A DNA stretch of 64,000 bases from an uncultured Sinobacteraceae bacterium (GCA_903822975.1 CAIJRD010000012.1:310001-374000); one strand, 5' to 3'; numbered from the stretch's first letter, positions 7,737 through 17,363 are shown. Program-made: numbers and translations. The notes: generated by a model not told the origin, from the sequence alone.

Positions 7737-8972
7737 CTAGAGCCGTTCGATGATGATTGCCGGCGCCATGCCGCCGGCAGCGCACATCGTGACCAGGCCG
7801 CGCTTCAGATTACGTCGTTCGAGTTCGTCGAGAATCGTCCCGATCAGGATGGCGCCGGTGGCACCAATCGGATGACCGAGCGCGATAGAGCCGCCGTTGA
7901 CGTTGACCTTGTCGCGATCCAGCTTCAAGTCGCGGATGAATTTTTCGGCCACGACCGCGAAGGCTTCATTGATCTCGAACAGGTCGATGTCATCGATGGT
8001 AAGCCCCGCCTTCGCCAGCACCTTGCGCGCCGCTGGGACAGGCGCATTGAGCATCAGGGTCGGCGAGTCGCCGATGTTCGCAGTGGCCACCACGCGAGCG
8101 CGCGGCGTCCAGCCCTGCGTACGTGCGTAGCGCGGCGAGGCGAGCAGCAGCGCAGCAGCACCGTCGACCACGCCCGATGAGTTACCGGCGTGATGGATCG
8201 GTTCGACCACGAGATTGGGATAAACCTTGCGGATCAGTTTGCGATAGGTTGTGCCGACTTCGTCCAGCGGATGATCGGCAAAGGCAGCGAACGCAGGCTT
8301 CAGTTGCGCAAGGCTTTCCAGCGTGGTGCCCGCACGCGGATATTCGTCACGATCGAGCGCGAGCGAACCATCGTCGCGATACACCGGCACCAGACTTTTT
8401 GCGAAGCGCTGTTCGGCAATGGCGCGGGCTGCGCGCTGCTGGCTTTCGAAGCCTAAGCGATCGCAGTCGGCGCGCGTGATGCGCTCCAGTGCGGCAACCG
8501 CATCCGCACAGACACCCTGATGCGGCTGCGGGTGCAGCTCGCGCAGATGCAGATTGCCGTTGTCGAGCAGCGGCGGCAGCGTGTTCCCGCCGGAGCCGTA
8601 GTTCGACATCATCTCGGTGCCGCCCGCGACCACACAGTCCTCCATGCCGGAGAGGATCGAGGCAGCCGCGAGATTTACGCTGGTGATGCCCGAGCCGCAG
8701 AAGCGATCGAGCGTGACTGCGCTGGCACGCACGTCGTAGCCGGCGTCGAGCGCGGACATGCGACCGAGGTCCCCACCCTGTTCGCCGCGCTGTGAACTGG
8801 TGGCCCAGATGATGTCGTCGATCTCGGCGGTGTTGAGCTTATTCCGCTGCGCGAGCGCCTTCAGGACAGTGGCACCCAAGCGTTGCGGATGAATCCCCGA
8901 GAACGCGCCCTTGCCGGCCTTGCCGACCGCGCGGGGAGTTCGACAGGCATCGATGATCCAGGCTTCATTCAC
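7737..8972 (-). CDS. Acetyl-CoA C-acyltransferase (thiolase family)
   Basis: 411 residues, within the thiolase range. It carries the acylation cysteine in DRFCGSG (Cys92), the catalytic His motif NEAFA, GHPIGATG, and the second active-site cysteine in MCAAGGMAPA near the C-terminus. It also has [15 protein letters not shown]. Thiolases cleave 3-ketoacyl-CoA with CoA or condense acetyl-CoA. This one stands alone, away from the beta-oxidation operon at 41974, and is not close enough to that copy (at 41974-43179) to be a recent duplicate. Start ATG 8972 (MNEAWIIDACRTP) matches the family N-terminus exactly. Substrate chain length and direction cannot be read from sequence. Confidence 0.92.
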   Translation of the reverse strand: MNEAWIIDACRTPRAVGKAGKGAFSGIHPQRLGATVLKALAQRNKLNTAEIDDIIWATSSQRGEQGGDLGRMSALDAGYDVRASAVTLDRFCGSGITSVNLAAASILSGMEDCVVAGGTEMMSNYGSGGNTLPPLLDNGNLHLRELHPQPHQGVCADAVAALERITRADCDRLGFESQQRAARAIAEQRFAKSLVPVYRDDGSLALDRDEYPRAGTTLESLAQLKPAFAAFADHPLDEVGTTYRKLIRKVYPNLVVEPIHHAGNSSGVVDGAAALLLASPRYARTQGWTPRARVVATANIGDSPTLMLNAPVPAARKVLAKAGLTIDDIDLFEINEAFAVVAEKFIRDLKLDRDKVNVNGGSIALGHPIGATGAILIGTILDELERRNLKRGLVTMCAAGGMAPAIIIERL

Positions 8973-9401
8973 GACTCAGCATCCGTAGTTGGCGGGCAGA
9001 CTAAGGTTCCACATTCGCTAGCGACGCAGTGCCCGCCGAAAGTTGGGCGTGCACTGTCAGAGTCGGTCGGAATTGCCTCGCTCGGCGGCTGGGGACCGAC
9101 GACCTGTTAGTGGCCTCGTCGCAGCGGCAGCGAGCATGGGCACGCCGGTTATCGACGCGCAGCCGCCCGAAGTATCGATCGCGTCGGGCAGTGTTCGGGT
9201 AGGCCGAATCCTGCAGCGCCGCGAATCAAATCCAGGCAACAAAACGTTTGAACAGGCTGTCGAAATCCGGACCGACCGAACGTCGTTAAAGTGTGGGCCG
9301 AGCAAGGCGCTTGGCTGAGACCCTTTGGCCGGCAAGGTTCGAGCTGCGCGAATGCCTCCGCAATGCCGAATCGAACTTTCAAACGAAACACGGAGACTTA
9401 C
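8973..9401. other. Intergenic region between divergent genes
   Basis: No gene supported; open frames here are not protein-like. An imperfect hairpin lies at 9027-9056 (11-bp stem with one mismatch, CAGTGC...GCACTG ends). It could be a leader structure or protein site for the thiolase on the minus strand or simply chance. Confidence 0.35.
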
Positions 9402-9983
9402 ATGCGAACGCTGAAAATCACCGAACACATCTCGCTGGATGGCGTTATCCAGCACTCAGCCGACGACAACGATTTTGCTTACAGCGACTGGACGACGCCA
9501 TATCGCACGCCCGAAGGCAGAGATGCCGTTCTCGCCGCGTATGGCGAGCGCTTCGATCTGCTGCTCGGGCGTCGCACTTACGACATCTGGTCGGGCTTCT
9601 GGCCCAAGGCGCCGAGCAGCCCAATGGCGGACCGAATCAATGCGGCAACAAAATTCGTCGCGACCCACCATCCCGAAAGTCTGCAATGGGGTCCGAGCGA
9701 GGGACTTGGGCCCGACCTCGTCGAGGGAATCCGCCGCATCAAATCGCAGGACGGCCCGAACCTGATCCTCTCGGGTAGCTCAACGCTAACGTCGACGCTG
9801 CTCGAACACGGGCTGGCAGACGAACTCCTATTGATCGTCTATCCGGTACTGCTGGGTTCAGGGAAACGGCTCTTCGCAGAGGGAACTCCGGCCCGCGCGT
9901 TCGACCTCATGAGCACGCGCGCATTTTCGTCCGGCGTGATGCTCAGCCTTTACAAATTCGGCGGGCCCTTGAAGGCCGCATAG
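9402..9983 (+). CDS. Dihydrofolate reductase/RibD C-terminal family protein
   Basis: 193 residues from ATG 9402 with GGAG at 9392-9395; the open frame upstream to 9291 is not family-like. It opens with MRTLKITEHISLDGVIQ, the usual first strand of YyaP/YwjB-type RibD_C proteins. It continues with LLGRRTYDIWSGFWP, KFVATHHPES and the late LADELLLIVYPVLLGSGKRLF, which is the best family signature. The fold binds NADPH and is related to the riboflavin reductase domain, but most stand-alone members have no proven substrate. No signal peptide. It is a single gene, convergent with the secreted repeat protein at 10005. Confidence 0.88.
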   Translation: MRTLKITEHISLDGVIQHSADDNDFAYSDWTTPYRTPEGRDAVLAAYGERFDLLLGRRTYDIWSGFWPKAPSSPMADRINAATKFVATHHPESLQWGPSEGLGPDLVEGIRRIKSQDGPNLILSGSSTLTSTLLEHGLADELLLIVYPVLLGSGKRLFAEGTPARAFDLMSTRAFSSGVMLSLYKFGGPLKAA

Positions 9984-10004
9984 TGCGACAAGACAAGCGC
10001 CGCC

Positions 10005-11399
10005 TCAATGACTCGGCGGTCCCTGCAGCACTTGCGCGAACAGCGAGCCCCACAGTGTCAGCAGATTGTTGTTCGGCATCACCAGTGCGCTCAGCGTGTT
10101 GCCAGTGCTGATCGGAAACTTCGGGCTGATGAGCTTGCCGTCGGCGCTGAGGTATTCGCCGTACGACGCATTCAGACTCGGATCGATCCAGGCCAGCGCA
10201 AGCGTGCCGGCGTCGTTGCTGCTGATCACGAACGGTTGAAGCGACTCATCCCCACTTGCAGGCGATGCGGCGGTGGCGATTTCAACTGCAGCAGTTTTCG
10301 GAACACCGTAGGCACTGTAGCGACGCATGTACAGGTGCTTAACAGATTGCTTGATTCCCTTTAATTGGTCGACGTAGGTACCCGGCTGCAGCGACCAGGC
10401 TAAGACCCGATCATTGCCGAGGGTCGTCACCGAGAAATACGAACTGCTCAGCGGTGAGACCCGGCCATCGAGCGACAACTGTGTGGGTAACCCCAGCGGC
10501 GTGCCATCAGCGTGATAGCTGCGCATATAGAACGAAGAACGCAGCTCCAGTTCGGCCGGGTGGAGCACAACCCCGGCACGCAGTTTCCACACAATCGAAT
10601 AATCGCCGGTGCCATCCACGACACATTGGAACGCGTAAGGGTCGAAGACTTCAGTGCTGCCCAATATCCACGTTGCCTGGAGGCCAGTTCTCTGCCTTTG
10701 TTCAATCAGGGTCAGCGCGCCCACAGGCTCGTTCTGTGCGTTATAGCGCTGTGCGTAGATCGCGCCCTCACCCGTCGCAAAAACTTGTTGGTCCTTTGTA
10801 TAGAGATTGTCGTGGTGGACCGCCCAGGCAAGTACCCAACTGCCATCCGGCTTCATGGCCACCGACACGCCTTCCAGGTCGGGATGGTCGTCCTTTAAGA
10901 CAAGCTTTGCGGTTGGAAATTGCAGCGGAACATCGATTGGAAGGCCTTGCGGACTGCCGTCGGCGTGATAGACCTGAGCACGAATGCCACCGACTGGGGA
11001 ACCGTCCTTAATCACACCGCTGATGCAGGCAACTACAAATTTCCCGTTGGGCGCCATTGAAACAGATTTTTTAAAAAAAAGTCCCGCACAGTTCTCTGCA
11101 CGAAACTGTTCGCCACGCGGATTGCCATTCATGTCGAACAGCCGAAGGTAGGACTGGTCCGAGCCTAATCCCGGCGCATACCCGTTCCAGGCAACCAGAT
11201 AGTTTCCGAGCGCGTCTGCAGCGATTGGCAGACTGAAATCAGTGACTGGCGGGATGTCGAATGAGCTCTGCACCTGCACCGGCGGCGCTACCGGCGTGCC
11301 GGGCGCAGCAAGCGTAGCGGCCATCGCGACCGGCGCAATTGAAAACAGCACTGCAGAGAGAATCAGAGCTTGCTGCCAGGTTTTAGTGCGCGCGTGCAT
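10005..11399 (-). CDS. Secreted repeat protein, tandem paralogue 1
   Basis: 464 residues from ATG 11399 (MHARTKTWQQ), chosen because CCGGAG lies just upstream and the paralogue starts identically. A signal peptide is clear (ALILSAVLFSIAPVAMA, cleavage near residue 27). The mature part repeats a motif of the form G-(N/S)-(Y/W)-(L/V)-x-A-W, with pairs such as GSWVLAWAVHHD, GDYSIVWKLRAG and GTLALAWID. Between them are elements such as IYAQRYNAQNEPVGAL and MRSYHADGTPLGLP. This pattern is common in exported bacterial repeat proteins and would fit a beta-propeller of five or six blades. No enzyme motif, anchor or sorting signal seen. It is a close tandem duplicate of the next gene. Function unknown. 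Confidence 0.75.
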   Translation of the reverse strand: MHARTKTWQQALILSAVLFSIAPVAMAATLAAPGTPVAPPVQVQSSFDIPPVTDFSLPIAADALGNYLVAWNGYAPGLGSDQSYLRLFDMNGNPRGEQFRAENCAGLFFKKSVSMAPNGKFVVACISGVIKDGSPVGGIRAQVYHADGSPQGLPIDVPLQFPTAKLVLKDDHPDLEGVSVAMKPDGSWVLAWAVHHDNLYTKDQQVFATGEGAIYAQRYNAQNEPVGALTLIEQRQRTGLQATWILGSTEVFDPYAFQCVVDGTGDYSIVWKLRAGVVLHPAELELRSSFYMRSYHADGTPLGLPTQLSLDGRVSPLSSSYFSVTTLGNDRVLAWSLQPGTYVDQLKGIKQSVKHLYMRRYSAYGVPKTAAVEIATAASPASGDESLQPFVISSNDAGTLALAWIDPSLNASYGEYLSADGKLISPKFPISTGNTLSALVMPNNNLLTLWGSLFAQVLQGPPSH

Positions 11400-11451
11400 G
11401 GTGACTCCGGTATCGATTCGCGCGCGAAACACGCGAGGTTTCAGCGCCGCC

Positions 11452-12840
11452 TCAATGACTCGGCGGCCCCTGCAGCACTTGCGCGAACAGCGAGCCCCAC
11501 AGCGTCAGCAGATTGTTGTTCGGCATCACCAGTGCGTTCAGCGAGTTGCCAGTGCTGATCGGAAACTTCGGGCTGATGAGTTTGCCGTCGGCGTTGAGGT
11601 ATTGGCCGTACGACGCATTCAGATCAGGATCTGTCCAGGCCAGTGCAAGCGTGCCGGCGTCGTTGCCACTGATCACGAACGGTCGAGGTACCTGATCCCA
11701 GTTCACGGGCGTTGAAGCAGTGGCGACTTCAACGGCCCTGGTTTTTGGAACACCGTAGGCACTGTAGCGCCGCATGTACAGGTGATTAACGGACTGCTTG
11801 ATTCCCTTTATTTGGTCGACGTAGGTGCCAGGCTGCAGCGACCAGGCTAAGACCCGATCTTTGCCGAGGGTCGTCACCGAGAAATACGAACTGCTCAGCG
11901 GTGAGCCCCGGCCATCGAGTGACAACTGTGTGGGCAACCCAAGTGGCGTGCCATCAGCGTGATAGCTGCGCATATAGAACGAAGAACGCAGCTCCAGTTC
12001 GGCCGGGTAGAGAAGAACCCCGGCACGCAGTTTCCACACGAACGAATAATCGCCGCTGCTATCCACGGCATATTGAAAAGGCCCATCGAAAACTTCGGTG
12101 CTGCCCAATATCCAGGTCGCCTGGAGTCCAGCTCTATGCCTTTGCTCGACCAGAGCCAGCGCTCCCACCGGCGCGTTCTGTGCGTTGTAGCGCTGTGCGT
12201 AGATCGCGCCCTCACCAGTCGCGAATAGTTGTTGATCCTTTGTATACAGATTGTCGTGTTCGACCATCCAGGCAAGCACCCAACTACCATCCGGCCTCAT
12301 GGCCACCGACACGTCTTTCAGGACGGGACGGTCATCGTTCAAGACAAGTTTCGCAGTTGGAAATTGCAGCGGAATATCGATCGGAATGCCGTTAGCGCTG
12401 CCGTCGGCGTGATACGTCTGAGCATGAACGAAATCGACCGGATAACCGTCCTTCATCACAAAGCTGAAGCAGGCAACTACAAAGTTTCCGTTGGGGGCCA
12501 TCGAAACTGAATTGGAAGAAAATCTGTAACAGTTCCCCACGGGAAACTGTGCGCCACGCGGAATGCCGTTGCTGTCGAACAGTCGAAGGGATGACTGTTC
12601 GGAATATAGTCCCGGCGCATATCGGACCCAGGCGACCATAAAGTTTCCCTGTGCGTCAGCAGCGATTGGCTGACTCACGTCGTTAAGCGGCGGGATGTCG
12701 AACAGGGACTGCACCTGCACCGGCGGCGTTACCGGCGCGCCGAGCGCGGCAAGCGTAGCGGCCATCGCGACCGGCGCAATTGAAAACAGCGCTGCCGAGA
12801 GAATCAGGGCTTGCTGCCAGGTTTTAGTGCGCGCGTGCAT
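11452..12840 (-). CDS. Secreted repeat protein, tandem paralogue 2
   Basis: 462 residues, starting with the same signal peptide as paralogue 1 (ALILSAALFSIAPVAMA). The C-terminal 250 residues are almost the same as the neighbour, including YTKDQQLFATGEGAIYAQRY and the closing LFAQVLQGPPSH. Differences gather in residues 40-160: for example, the stretch after the second repeat reads VGNCYRFSSNSVSM here but ENCAGLFFKKSVSM in the other copy. Such a pattern fits a young duplication with divergence or gene conversion confined to part of the gene. The product should be periplasmic or extracellular. No catalytic motif seen. About 490 bases without a gene lie upstream and should hold its promoter. 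Confidence 0.75.
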   Translation of the reverse strand: MHARTKTWQQALILSAALFSIAPVAMAATLAALGAPVTPPVQVQSLFDIPPLNDVSQPIAADAQGNFMVAWVRYAPGLYSEQSSLRLFDSNGIPRGAQFPVGNCYRFSSNSVSMAPNGNFVVACFSFVMKDGYPVDFVHAQTYHADGSANGIPIDIPLQFPTAKLVLNDDRPVLKDVSVAMRPDGSWVLAWMVEHDNLYTKDQQLFATGEGAIYAQRYNAQNAPVGALALVEQRHRAGLQATWILGSTEVFDGPFQYAVDSSGDYSFVWKLRAGVLLYPAELELRSSFYMRSYHADGTPLGLPTQLSLDGRGSPLSSSYFSVTTLGKDRVLAWSLQPGTYVDQIKGIKQSVNHLYMRRYSAYGVPKTRAVEVATASTPVNWDQVPRPFVISGNDAGTLALAWTDPDLNASYGQYLNADGKLISPKFPISTGNSLNALVMPNNNLLTLWGSLFAQVLQGPPSH

Positions 12841-13334
12841 GGTGCCTCCGGTATTCGCTTAGACGGCGCTCATCGTTTTCGGCCAAAGACAAAATACGAA
12901 GCATCCCAATCAGGCCGATGCGTCGAGCGCAGTGACGCCGATAGCCTAGCGCAGGCGATGTCTCAGGCCCTGCTGTTAGAACAGCCTAGTTCGAACCTAG
13001 GCTTCCGATTCGCATACGGTCCATTTTGGTCAATTGCAAAATATTCCGGATGAATGGACTAATTACGAAATCCGTAGCGACGCTTTGTTTATAAACACCG
13101 TAGCGGTTCTTTTGTCGCCCCAGCTTCAAACTCTTTCAGATTTTTTGCAAAACTCACAAGTCACCGCGAGCCAGAAAAGTCCGCGGGCTAATACCTTAGC
13201 GCACGCAATTACTCGGGTGTCAGTTCTGCAATGAGCGACAAGGAGATCAAGCAGTAAGCCGAAGTAGGTCCGGCGCCAGCGCAACACCCTCAGAACCACA
13301 CGATTTTCCAGAACTCATCAACAGGAGAGTTTGC
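12841..13334. other. Intergenic region, AT-richer, between divergent genes
   Basis: No gene supported (open frames at 12811-13053 and 13034-13234 have no family look). The region is visibly richer in A/T than its surroundings, holds the 12983-13003 hairpin and must contain the divergent promoters of the repeat proteins and of the hydrolase. CAGGAGAG at 13320-13327 is the ribosome site of the hydrolase. Confidence 0.4.
12983..13003. other. Perfect hairpin with TTCGAAC loop
   Basis: AGCCTAG, TTCGAAC, CTAGGCT: a 7-bp stem around a 7-base loop. The loop matches a tRNA T-loop, but no anticodon or acceptor arm could be fitted around it. It could be a regulator site or a relic. Confidence 0.45.
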
Positions 13335-14525
13335 ATGTCGCCCACTCATTGTTTCCCCTGGTGGATCGCCGGCCTGGCCACGCTGCTATTGTGCAGCCCA
13401 AGCGCATTTGCCGACGCCACGGTGGACACCAGCCTAACTACCAATGCCGCGACTTCGACCGCCTACCTCGCGCACAAACTCAAACCACAAGACACGGGTC
13501 CCGATATCACACTACCTACGTCCTCTCATTACGTCGTACTGCCGCCAGCGCAGATACCCAGAAAGGATGTACTCATCGTATTTCTTCCGGGTTCCTTCGC
13601 GCAGACGGGCGACTACGAGAAGATCAGTCAACGCTTTGCACACAATGGTTACTCCGTGATTGATTTGTCTTACGACAACAGCACAGACATGCAGAAATGT
13701 GATTCCGACTCTACGATCGTAGCGACTCAGGATATCTGCTACTTCGACGAACGGAAGGCCATCAGCTTCGGCCGAGACAAGAACTACGACGGAACGATCG
13801 CCCAGTCAGCGCCGCTGCCGTATGCGAACTTTGACGACGTCTTGGTTGGCGATTCAATCGTTCACTTGCTAGTCAGCGCCATCGATACCCTCAGGCACGA
13901 GCCGGCTAATCCGAAGACTAATCCCGATCCAATTTACTGGGATCAGTTTCTGATCAGGAGCGCAGCAAACTCTCCCTATTTGGTCTACAACTCAGATCTG
14001 AATGCCAATACCGATCGTCGGCAGCCGGTCTATCCGAACTGGTCCAAGATAATTCTGGCCGGTCATAGCCAGGGGGCTGGACACGCGGCCTATATTGCAA
14101 TGATGATTCCGGTGCCGGTGCGCCGGGTTCTGATGTTTTCGGGGCCGGAAGACTACAACTCCACCGCTCAAAATCCCAAAACCGATCCTGCGAAAAGAAA
14201 TTCCGTGCCCTGGCTGAGTCAGTCGTCCAGTACTCCGTTGTCGTCGTTCTGGGGGTTGCGCAGCTCGGACGGCACTCAGCAGCCGTCCAACGGCGCCGTC
14301 GCCGATCTGGCCGAGAAATTATTTGGCGAACGCGCCGTATTCAATTGGGACTTGCTCGGTGGCGCTGGCCTGGACCACGTACACCGGCTGACTATCCGGG
14401 CGCCGAGTACATTCAATTCCTTCAAGAATCACAACAGCACCGCAGTCGATTACGCGATCGACGATCCGCTGTTTTCGGACCCGCCGATCTATCAGCAGTG
14501 GGACCAGATGCTGCAGACGCCCTGA
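13335..14525 (+). CDS. Secreted alpha/beta-hydrolase
   Basis: 396 residues with a signal peptide (WWIAGLATLLLCSPSAFA, cleavage near residue 27) and a good ribosome site 7 bases before ATG 13335. The alpha/beta-hydrolase core is visible: strand KDVLIVFLPGSFAQTGDYEKI with a likely oxyanion-hole region, then the nucleophile elbow ILAGHSQGAGHAAY with Ser245, then VRRVLMFSGPEDYN, and a late GAGLDHVHRLTI whose His probably completes the triad. The length and the GHSQGAGH elbow recall secreted esterase-like proteins of Burkholderia and Xanthomonas relatives. Substrate unknown. It is a single gene with its own intrinsic terminator; the promoter lies in the AT-richer region shared with the divergent repeat proteins. 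Confidence 0.82.
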   Translation: MSPTHCFPWWIAGLATLLLCSPSAFADATVDTSLTTNAATSTAYLAHKLKPQDTGPDITLPTSSHYVVLPPAQIPRKDVLIVFLPGSFAQTGDYEKISQRFAHNGYSVIDLSYDNSTDMQKCDSDSTIVATQDICYFDERKAISFGRDKNYDGTIAQSAPLPYANFDDVLVGDSIVHLLVSAIDTLRHEPANPKTNPDPIYWDQFLIRSAANSPYLVYNSDLNANTDRRQPVYPNWSKIILAGHSQGAGHAAYIAMMIPVPVRRVLMFSGPEDYNSTAQNPKTDPAKRNSVPWLSQSSSTPLSSFWGLRSSDGTQQPSNGAVADLAEKLFGERAVFNWDLLGGAGLDHVHRLTIRAPSTFNSFKNHNSTAVDYAIDDPLFSDPPIYQQWDQMLQTP

Positions 14526-14565
14526 GCACGCGGCTGCTTCGCGGCGAGAGGACTTTCGCGTTCGT

Positions 14566-14606
14566 AACGCGCCTGTGTGCGACGCATTCAGGCGCGTTTT
14601 CTTCTT
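14566..14606 (+). terminator. Rho-independent terminator after secreted hydrolase
   Basis: AACGCGCCTG (14566-14575) pairs with CAGGCGCGTT (14589-14598), a 10-bp stem with a 13-base loop, followed by TTTTCTTCTTT. Lies 40 bases past the hydrolase stop. Confidence 0.85.
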
Positions 14607-14737
14607 TGCCTTTCCGTTTGCACCGGGCAACCACTCCACTTCCTCAAACGACCGAGGCGCTTATGGAGCGACGTCCGCTAAAAGGATCAACACGAAAGGA
14701 TCAACAGGTTCGCATCCGTTCGCGTCTGCTTTTTAGT

Positions 14738-16438
14738 TCAGTCCGTCACCGCGCCGCGGCTCGCGGTGCTTACGAGTCGCGCGTATTTCGCCAGCACGCC
14801 CGTGGTGTAGCGCGGCGCGGGTTGTTTCCATGCGGCGCGGCGCTTGGCGATTTCGGCGTCGTCCACATTCAGCTGAATCAGCTGGCGCAGTGCGTCGATG
14901 GTGATGCTGTCGCCTTCGTGGACGAGGCCGATGGTGCCGCCGACGAACGCCTCGGGCGCGACGTGGCCAACCACCATGCCCCAGGTGCCGCCGGAGAAGC
15001 GGCCGTCGGTGATCAGGCCCACGCTTTCGCCGAAGCCCTTGCCGATGAGTGCGGAGGTTGGCGCCAACATCTCGCGCATGCCGGGGCCGCCTTGCGGACC
15101 TTCGTAGCGGATCACCAACACGTCGCCGTGATTGATCTGGTCCGCCATGATCGCGGCCATCGCCGCGTCTTCGGAATCGAACACGCGCGCAGGTCCGGTG
15201 ATCACCGGGTTCTTCAAGCCGGTGATCTTGGCAACGCAACCTTCGGGTGCGAGATTGCCTTTGAGAATCGCGAGATGCCCCTGCTGGTACATCGGCTGGC
15301 CGATTGGACGGATCACATCCTGATCGGCGCGCGGCCTTGCAGGAATTTGTTTGAGCGTTTCGGCGATTGTCGCTCCACTAATGGTGATGCACTCACCGTG
15401 CAGCAGTCCGGCTTCGAGCAGGATCTTCATCACCTGCGGAATTCCGCCGGCCTTGTGCAAATCGGTGGCGACGTATTTGCCCGAGGGCTTGAGGTCGCAC
15501 AGCACCGGCGTCTTCAGTCGCACGCGTTCGAAATCGTCGATCGTCCAGGGCAGGCCGGCTGCGTGCGCAATGGCGAGGAAATGAAGCACGGCGTTGGTCG
15601 AGCCGCCAATGGCCATCACCACGGCGATTGCATTCTCGATCGACTGGCGCGTAACGATGTCGCGCGGCTTGCGGTTGGCACGGATCGCATCGACGAGCGC
15701 CTTCGCCGAGTCCGCCACCGAATCGCTCTTCTCGTGATCGGGATTGGCTTGTGTGGATGAATACGGCAGCGACATGCCGAGTGCTTCGATCGCGCTGGAC
15801 ATGGTGTTGGCGGTATACATGCCGCCACAAGCGCCATAACTCGGGCAGGCATTCTTTTCGATGCCGTCGAAATCTTCCTTGCTCATCTTGCCGGCCGAGT
15901 ACGCACCCACCGCTTCGAACGGCGACACGATGGTGAGATCGATGCCCTTCCATTTGCCCGGCTTGATGGTGCCGCCGTAGCAGAAGATCGCCGGCGCGTT
16001 GATACGCAGCATGGCGATCAAGGCACCCGGCATGTTCTTGTCGCAGCCGCCAATCGCCAGAACGCCGTCCATGCTCTGGCTTTGCACCGCGGTTTCGATG
16101 GCGTCGGCAATCACTTCGCGCGACACCAGCGAATACTTCATGCCTTCGGTGCCCATGCCGATGCCGTCGGTGACGGTGGGAAAGCCGAAGGTCTGCGGCA
16201 TGGCACCGGCGGTTTTCAACGCGGCATCCGCACGCTCGACCAAGGCACCGATGCCGGCGTTGCAGGGGTTCATGGTCGAATGGCCGCTGGCCACGCCGAC
16301 GATCGGCTTTTCGAAATCGCCGTCGCCGAAGCCGACCGCGCGCAACATCGCACGATTCGGGCTGCGCGCGATGCCGCCGGTGATCGTCTTCGATCGGCGA
16401 TTGAGTGCTTCGGGCGCGTTGTTGTTCGAGTCGGTCAC
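14738..16438 (-). CDS. ilvD: Dihydroxy-acid dehydratase
   Basis: Converts 2,3-dihydroxy-3-methylbutanoate and the isoleucine homologue to the 2-keto acids, the shared third step of valine and isoleucine synthesis; cytosolic. It carries the iron-sulphur cysteines in [17 protein letters not shown] and [13 protein letters not shown], and the C-terminal [10 protein letters not shown] that contains the catalytic serine alkoxide. I chose GTG 16438 (566 residues, [21 protein letters not shown]), because homologues of this NPCNAG subtype begin a few residues before the RSKTIT segment; an ATG at 16486 would add 16 residues and cannot be excluded. The gene is alone, not in an ilv operon, and convergent with the secreted hydrolase. 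No attenuator-like leader was seen upstream. Confidence 0.96.
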   Translation of the reverse strand: MTDSNNNAPEALNRRSKTITGGIARSPNRAMLRAVGFGDGDFEKPIVGVASGHSTMNPCNAGIGALVERADAALKTAGAMPQTFGFPTVTDGIGMGTEGMKYSLVSREVIADAIETAVQSQSMDGVLAIGGCDKNMPGALIAMLRINAPAIFCYGGTIKPGKWKGIDLTIVSPFEAVGAYSAGKMSKEDFDGIEKNACPSYGACGGMYTANTMSSAIEALGMSLPYSSTQANPDHEKSDSVADSAKALVDAIRANRKPRDIVTRQSIENAIAVVMAIGGSTNAVLHFLAIAHAAGLPWTIDDFERVRLKTPVLCDLKPSGKYVATDLHKAGGIPQVMKILLEAGLLHGECITISGATIAETLKQIPARPRADQDVIRPIGQPMYQQGHLAILKGNLAPEGCVAKITGLKNPVITGPARVFDSEDAAMAAIMADQINHGDVLVIRYEGPQGGPGMREMLAPTSALIGKGFGESVGLITDGRFSGGTWGMVVGHVAPEAFVGGTIGLVHEGDSITIDALRQLIQLNVDDAEIAKRRAAWKQPAPRYTTGVLAKYARLVSTASRGAVTD

Positions 16439-16598
16439 GGTTGGTCCCGGTGTAAGTGCGGCGTTTCGGAGCGTCGCAGCATACACCCGGCCCTCTGCCC
16501 AGCCTTACTCGAAGCGTCGGCAGCTGCGGTTTGAACAATGACCGCGCATCGAGCCGGGCGTGCACCGGATCGGCGATTCGATCGCTGCGTCCGTGAGC

Positions 16599-16685
16599 CA
16601 GCACTTCAGCACTTCAGCAATTCAGCACTTCGGTGCGGATGGCCGCACGCGACGCCAATACGGCATCGCGCAATACGGCATCGCG
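16599..16685. repeat. Short tandem repeats: 4 x 8 bp and 2 x 15 bp
   Basis: CAGCACTT occurs at 16599, 16607 and 16623, with CAGCAATT at 16615, so four units of 8 bases. Then CAATACGGCATCGCG is present twice back to back (16656-16685). Both lie between ilvD and the DJ-1-like gene stop. Confidence 0.85.
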
Positions 16686-16705
16686 TGCGCCGACCAGAAA
16701 CGCCG

Positions 16706-17287
16706 TTATGCGGCGCGACGCTCGTGCTGATGCGTACCGCTGAGTTGGTCGATCAATGCTTCGACAAACGCCGGAATGTCGTCCGGCTTGCGGCTGGTGA
16801 TCAGGCGCCCGTCTATCACGACTTTCGAATCTTCCCAGTGCGCGCCGGCATTGCGCAGATCGGTTTTCAGCGAAGGCCAGCTGGTCATCTTCTTGCCCTT
16901 GACCAGACCGGCGTCGATCAGCGTCCAAGGTCCGTGGCAGATTGCGGCGATCGGTTTTTCGGCAGCACCGAATGCCTTGATCAGCGCGATGGCCTCGGGT
17001 TCGAGCCGCAGCTTGTCCGGGTTCATCTGCCCACCCGGCAGCACCAGCGCATCGAATTGTTCAAGCTTGGCATCGCCGAGCTTGAGATCGACCCGCGTGC
17101 TATCGCCCCATTCCTTCATTTTCCAGCCGCGAATTTCGCCAGGCTTCTGAGTTGTCTCCGGCGCGATCACGCTGACTTTCGCACCGGCTTCTTCGAGCAG
17201 ACGTTTCGGCTCGGTCAACTCAAGCTGTTCGAAGCCATCGGTGGCGAGCATCGCGACGTGCTGGCCTTTGAGTGTGGTGTTCGACAT
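16706..17287 (-). CDS. DJ-1/PfpI family protein (YhbO/PfpI type)
   Basis: 193 residues from ATG 17287, which has a strong GGAGG 6 bases upstream; the frame extends to 17413 through repetitive DNA and is not used. The class I glutaminase-like fold is clear: HVAMLATDGFEQLEL at the start, ALVLPGGQMNPDKL in the middle, and the nucleophile elbow AAICHGPWTLIDAG with Cys117 followed by His. A glutamate in the first domain (FEQLEL) would complete the PfpI triad. Members act as deglycases, chaperones or peptidases in stress; the exact activity is debated. No neighbour gives a specific role. The 5' side is followed by a 17-bp tandem repeat. Confidence 0.92.
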   Translation of the reverse strand: MSNTTLKGQHVAMLATDGFEQLELTEPKRLLEEAGAKVSVIAPETTQKPGEIRGWKMKEWGDSTRVDLKLGDAKLEQFDALVLPGGQMNPDKLRLEPEAIALIKAFGAAEKPIAAICHGPWTLIDAGLVKGKKMTSWPSLKTDLRNAGAHWEDSKVVIDGRLITSRKPDDIPAFVEALIDQLSGTHQHERRAA

Positions 17288-17363
17288 TGCATCCTCCGTT
17301 TCTTGCAAGCGGCCATCCGTGGCCGTACCTAGTTGCGACACATCCCTGCGGTGGAGGTTCAAG

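Larger units (their letters stand above)
10005..12840. repeat. Tandem gene duplication, two units of about 1.44 kb
   Basis: The two genes are head-to-tail on the minus strand with an offset of about 1,441-1,447 bases. Their 3' flanks share CGCCGCCTCAATGACTCGGCGG. Their proteins are alike over the whole length and differ mainly in the N-terminal third, and long DNA blocks are identical (for example around 10330-10360 and 11780-11810). Confidence 0.85.

Noticed and set aside
12983..13003. Possible tRNA gene
   Set aside because: Only a T-arm-like hairpin is present; no acceptor stem, D-arm or anticodon arm fits around it.
12811..13234. Two small open frames (80 and 66 residues)
   Set aside because: They lie in the divergent promoter region, overlap the start of the repeat protein and have no domain or ribosome site.
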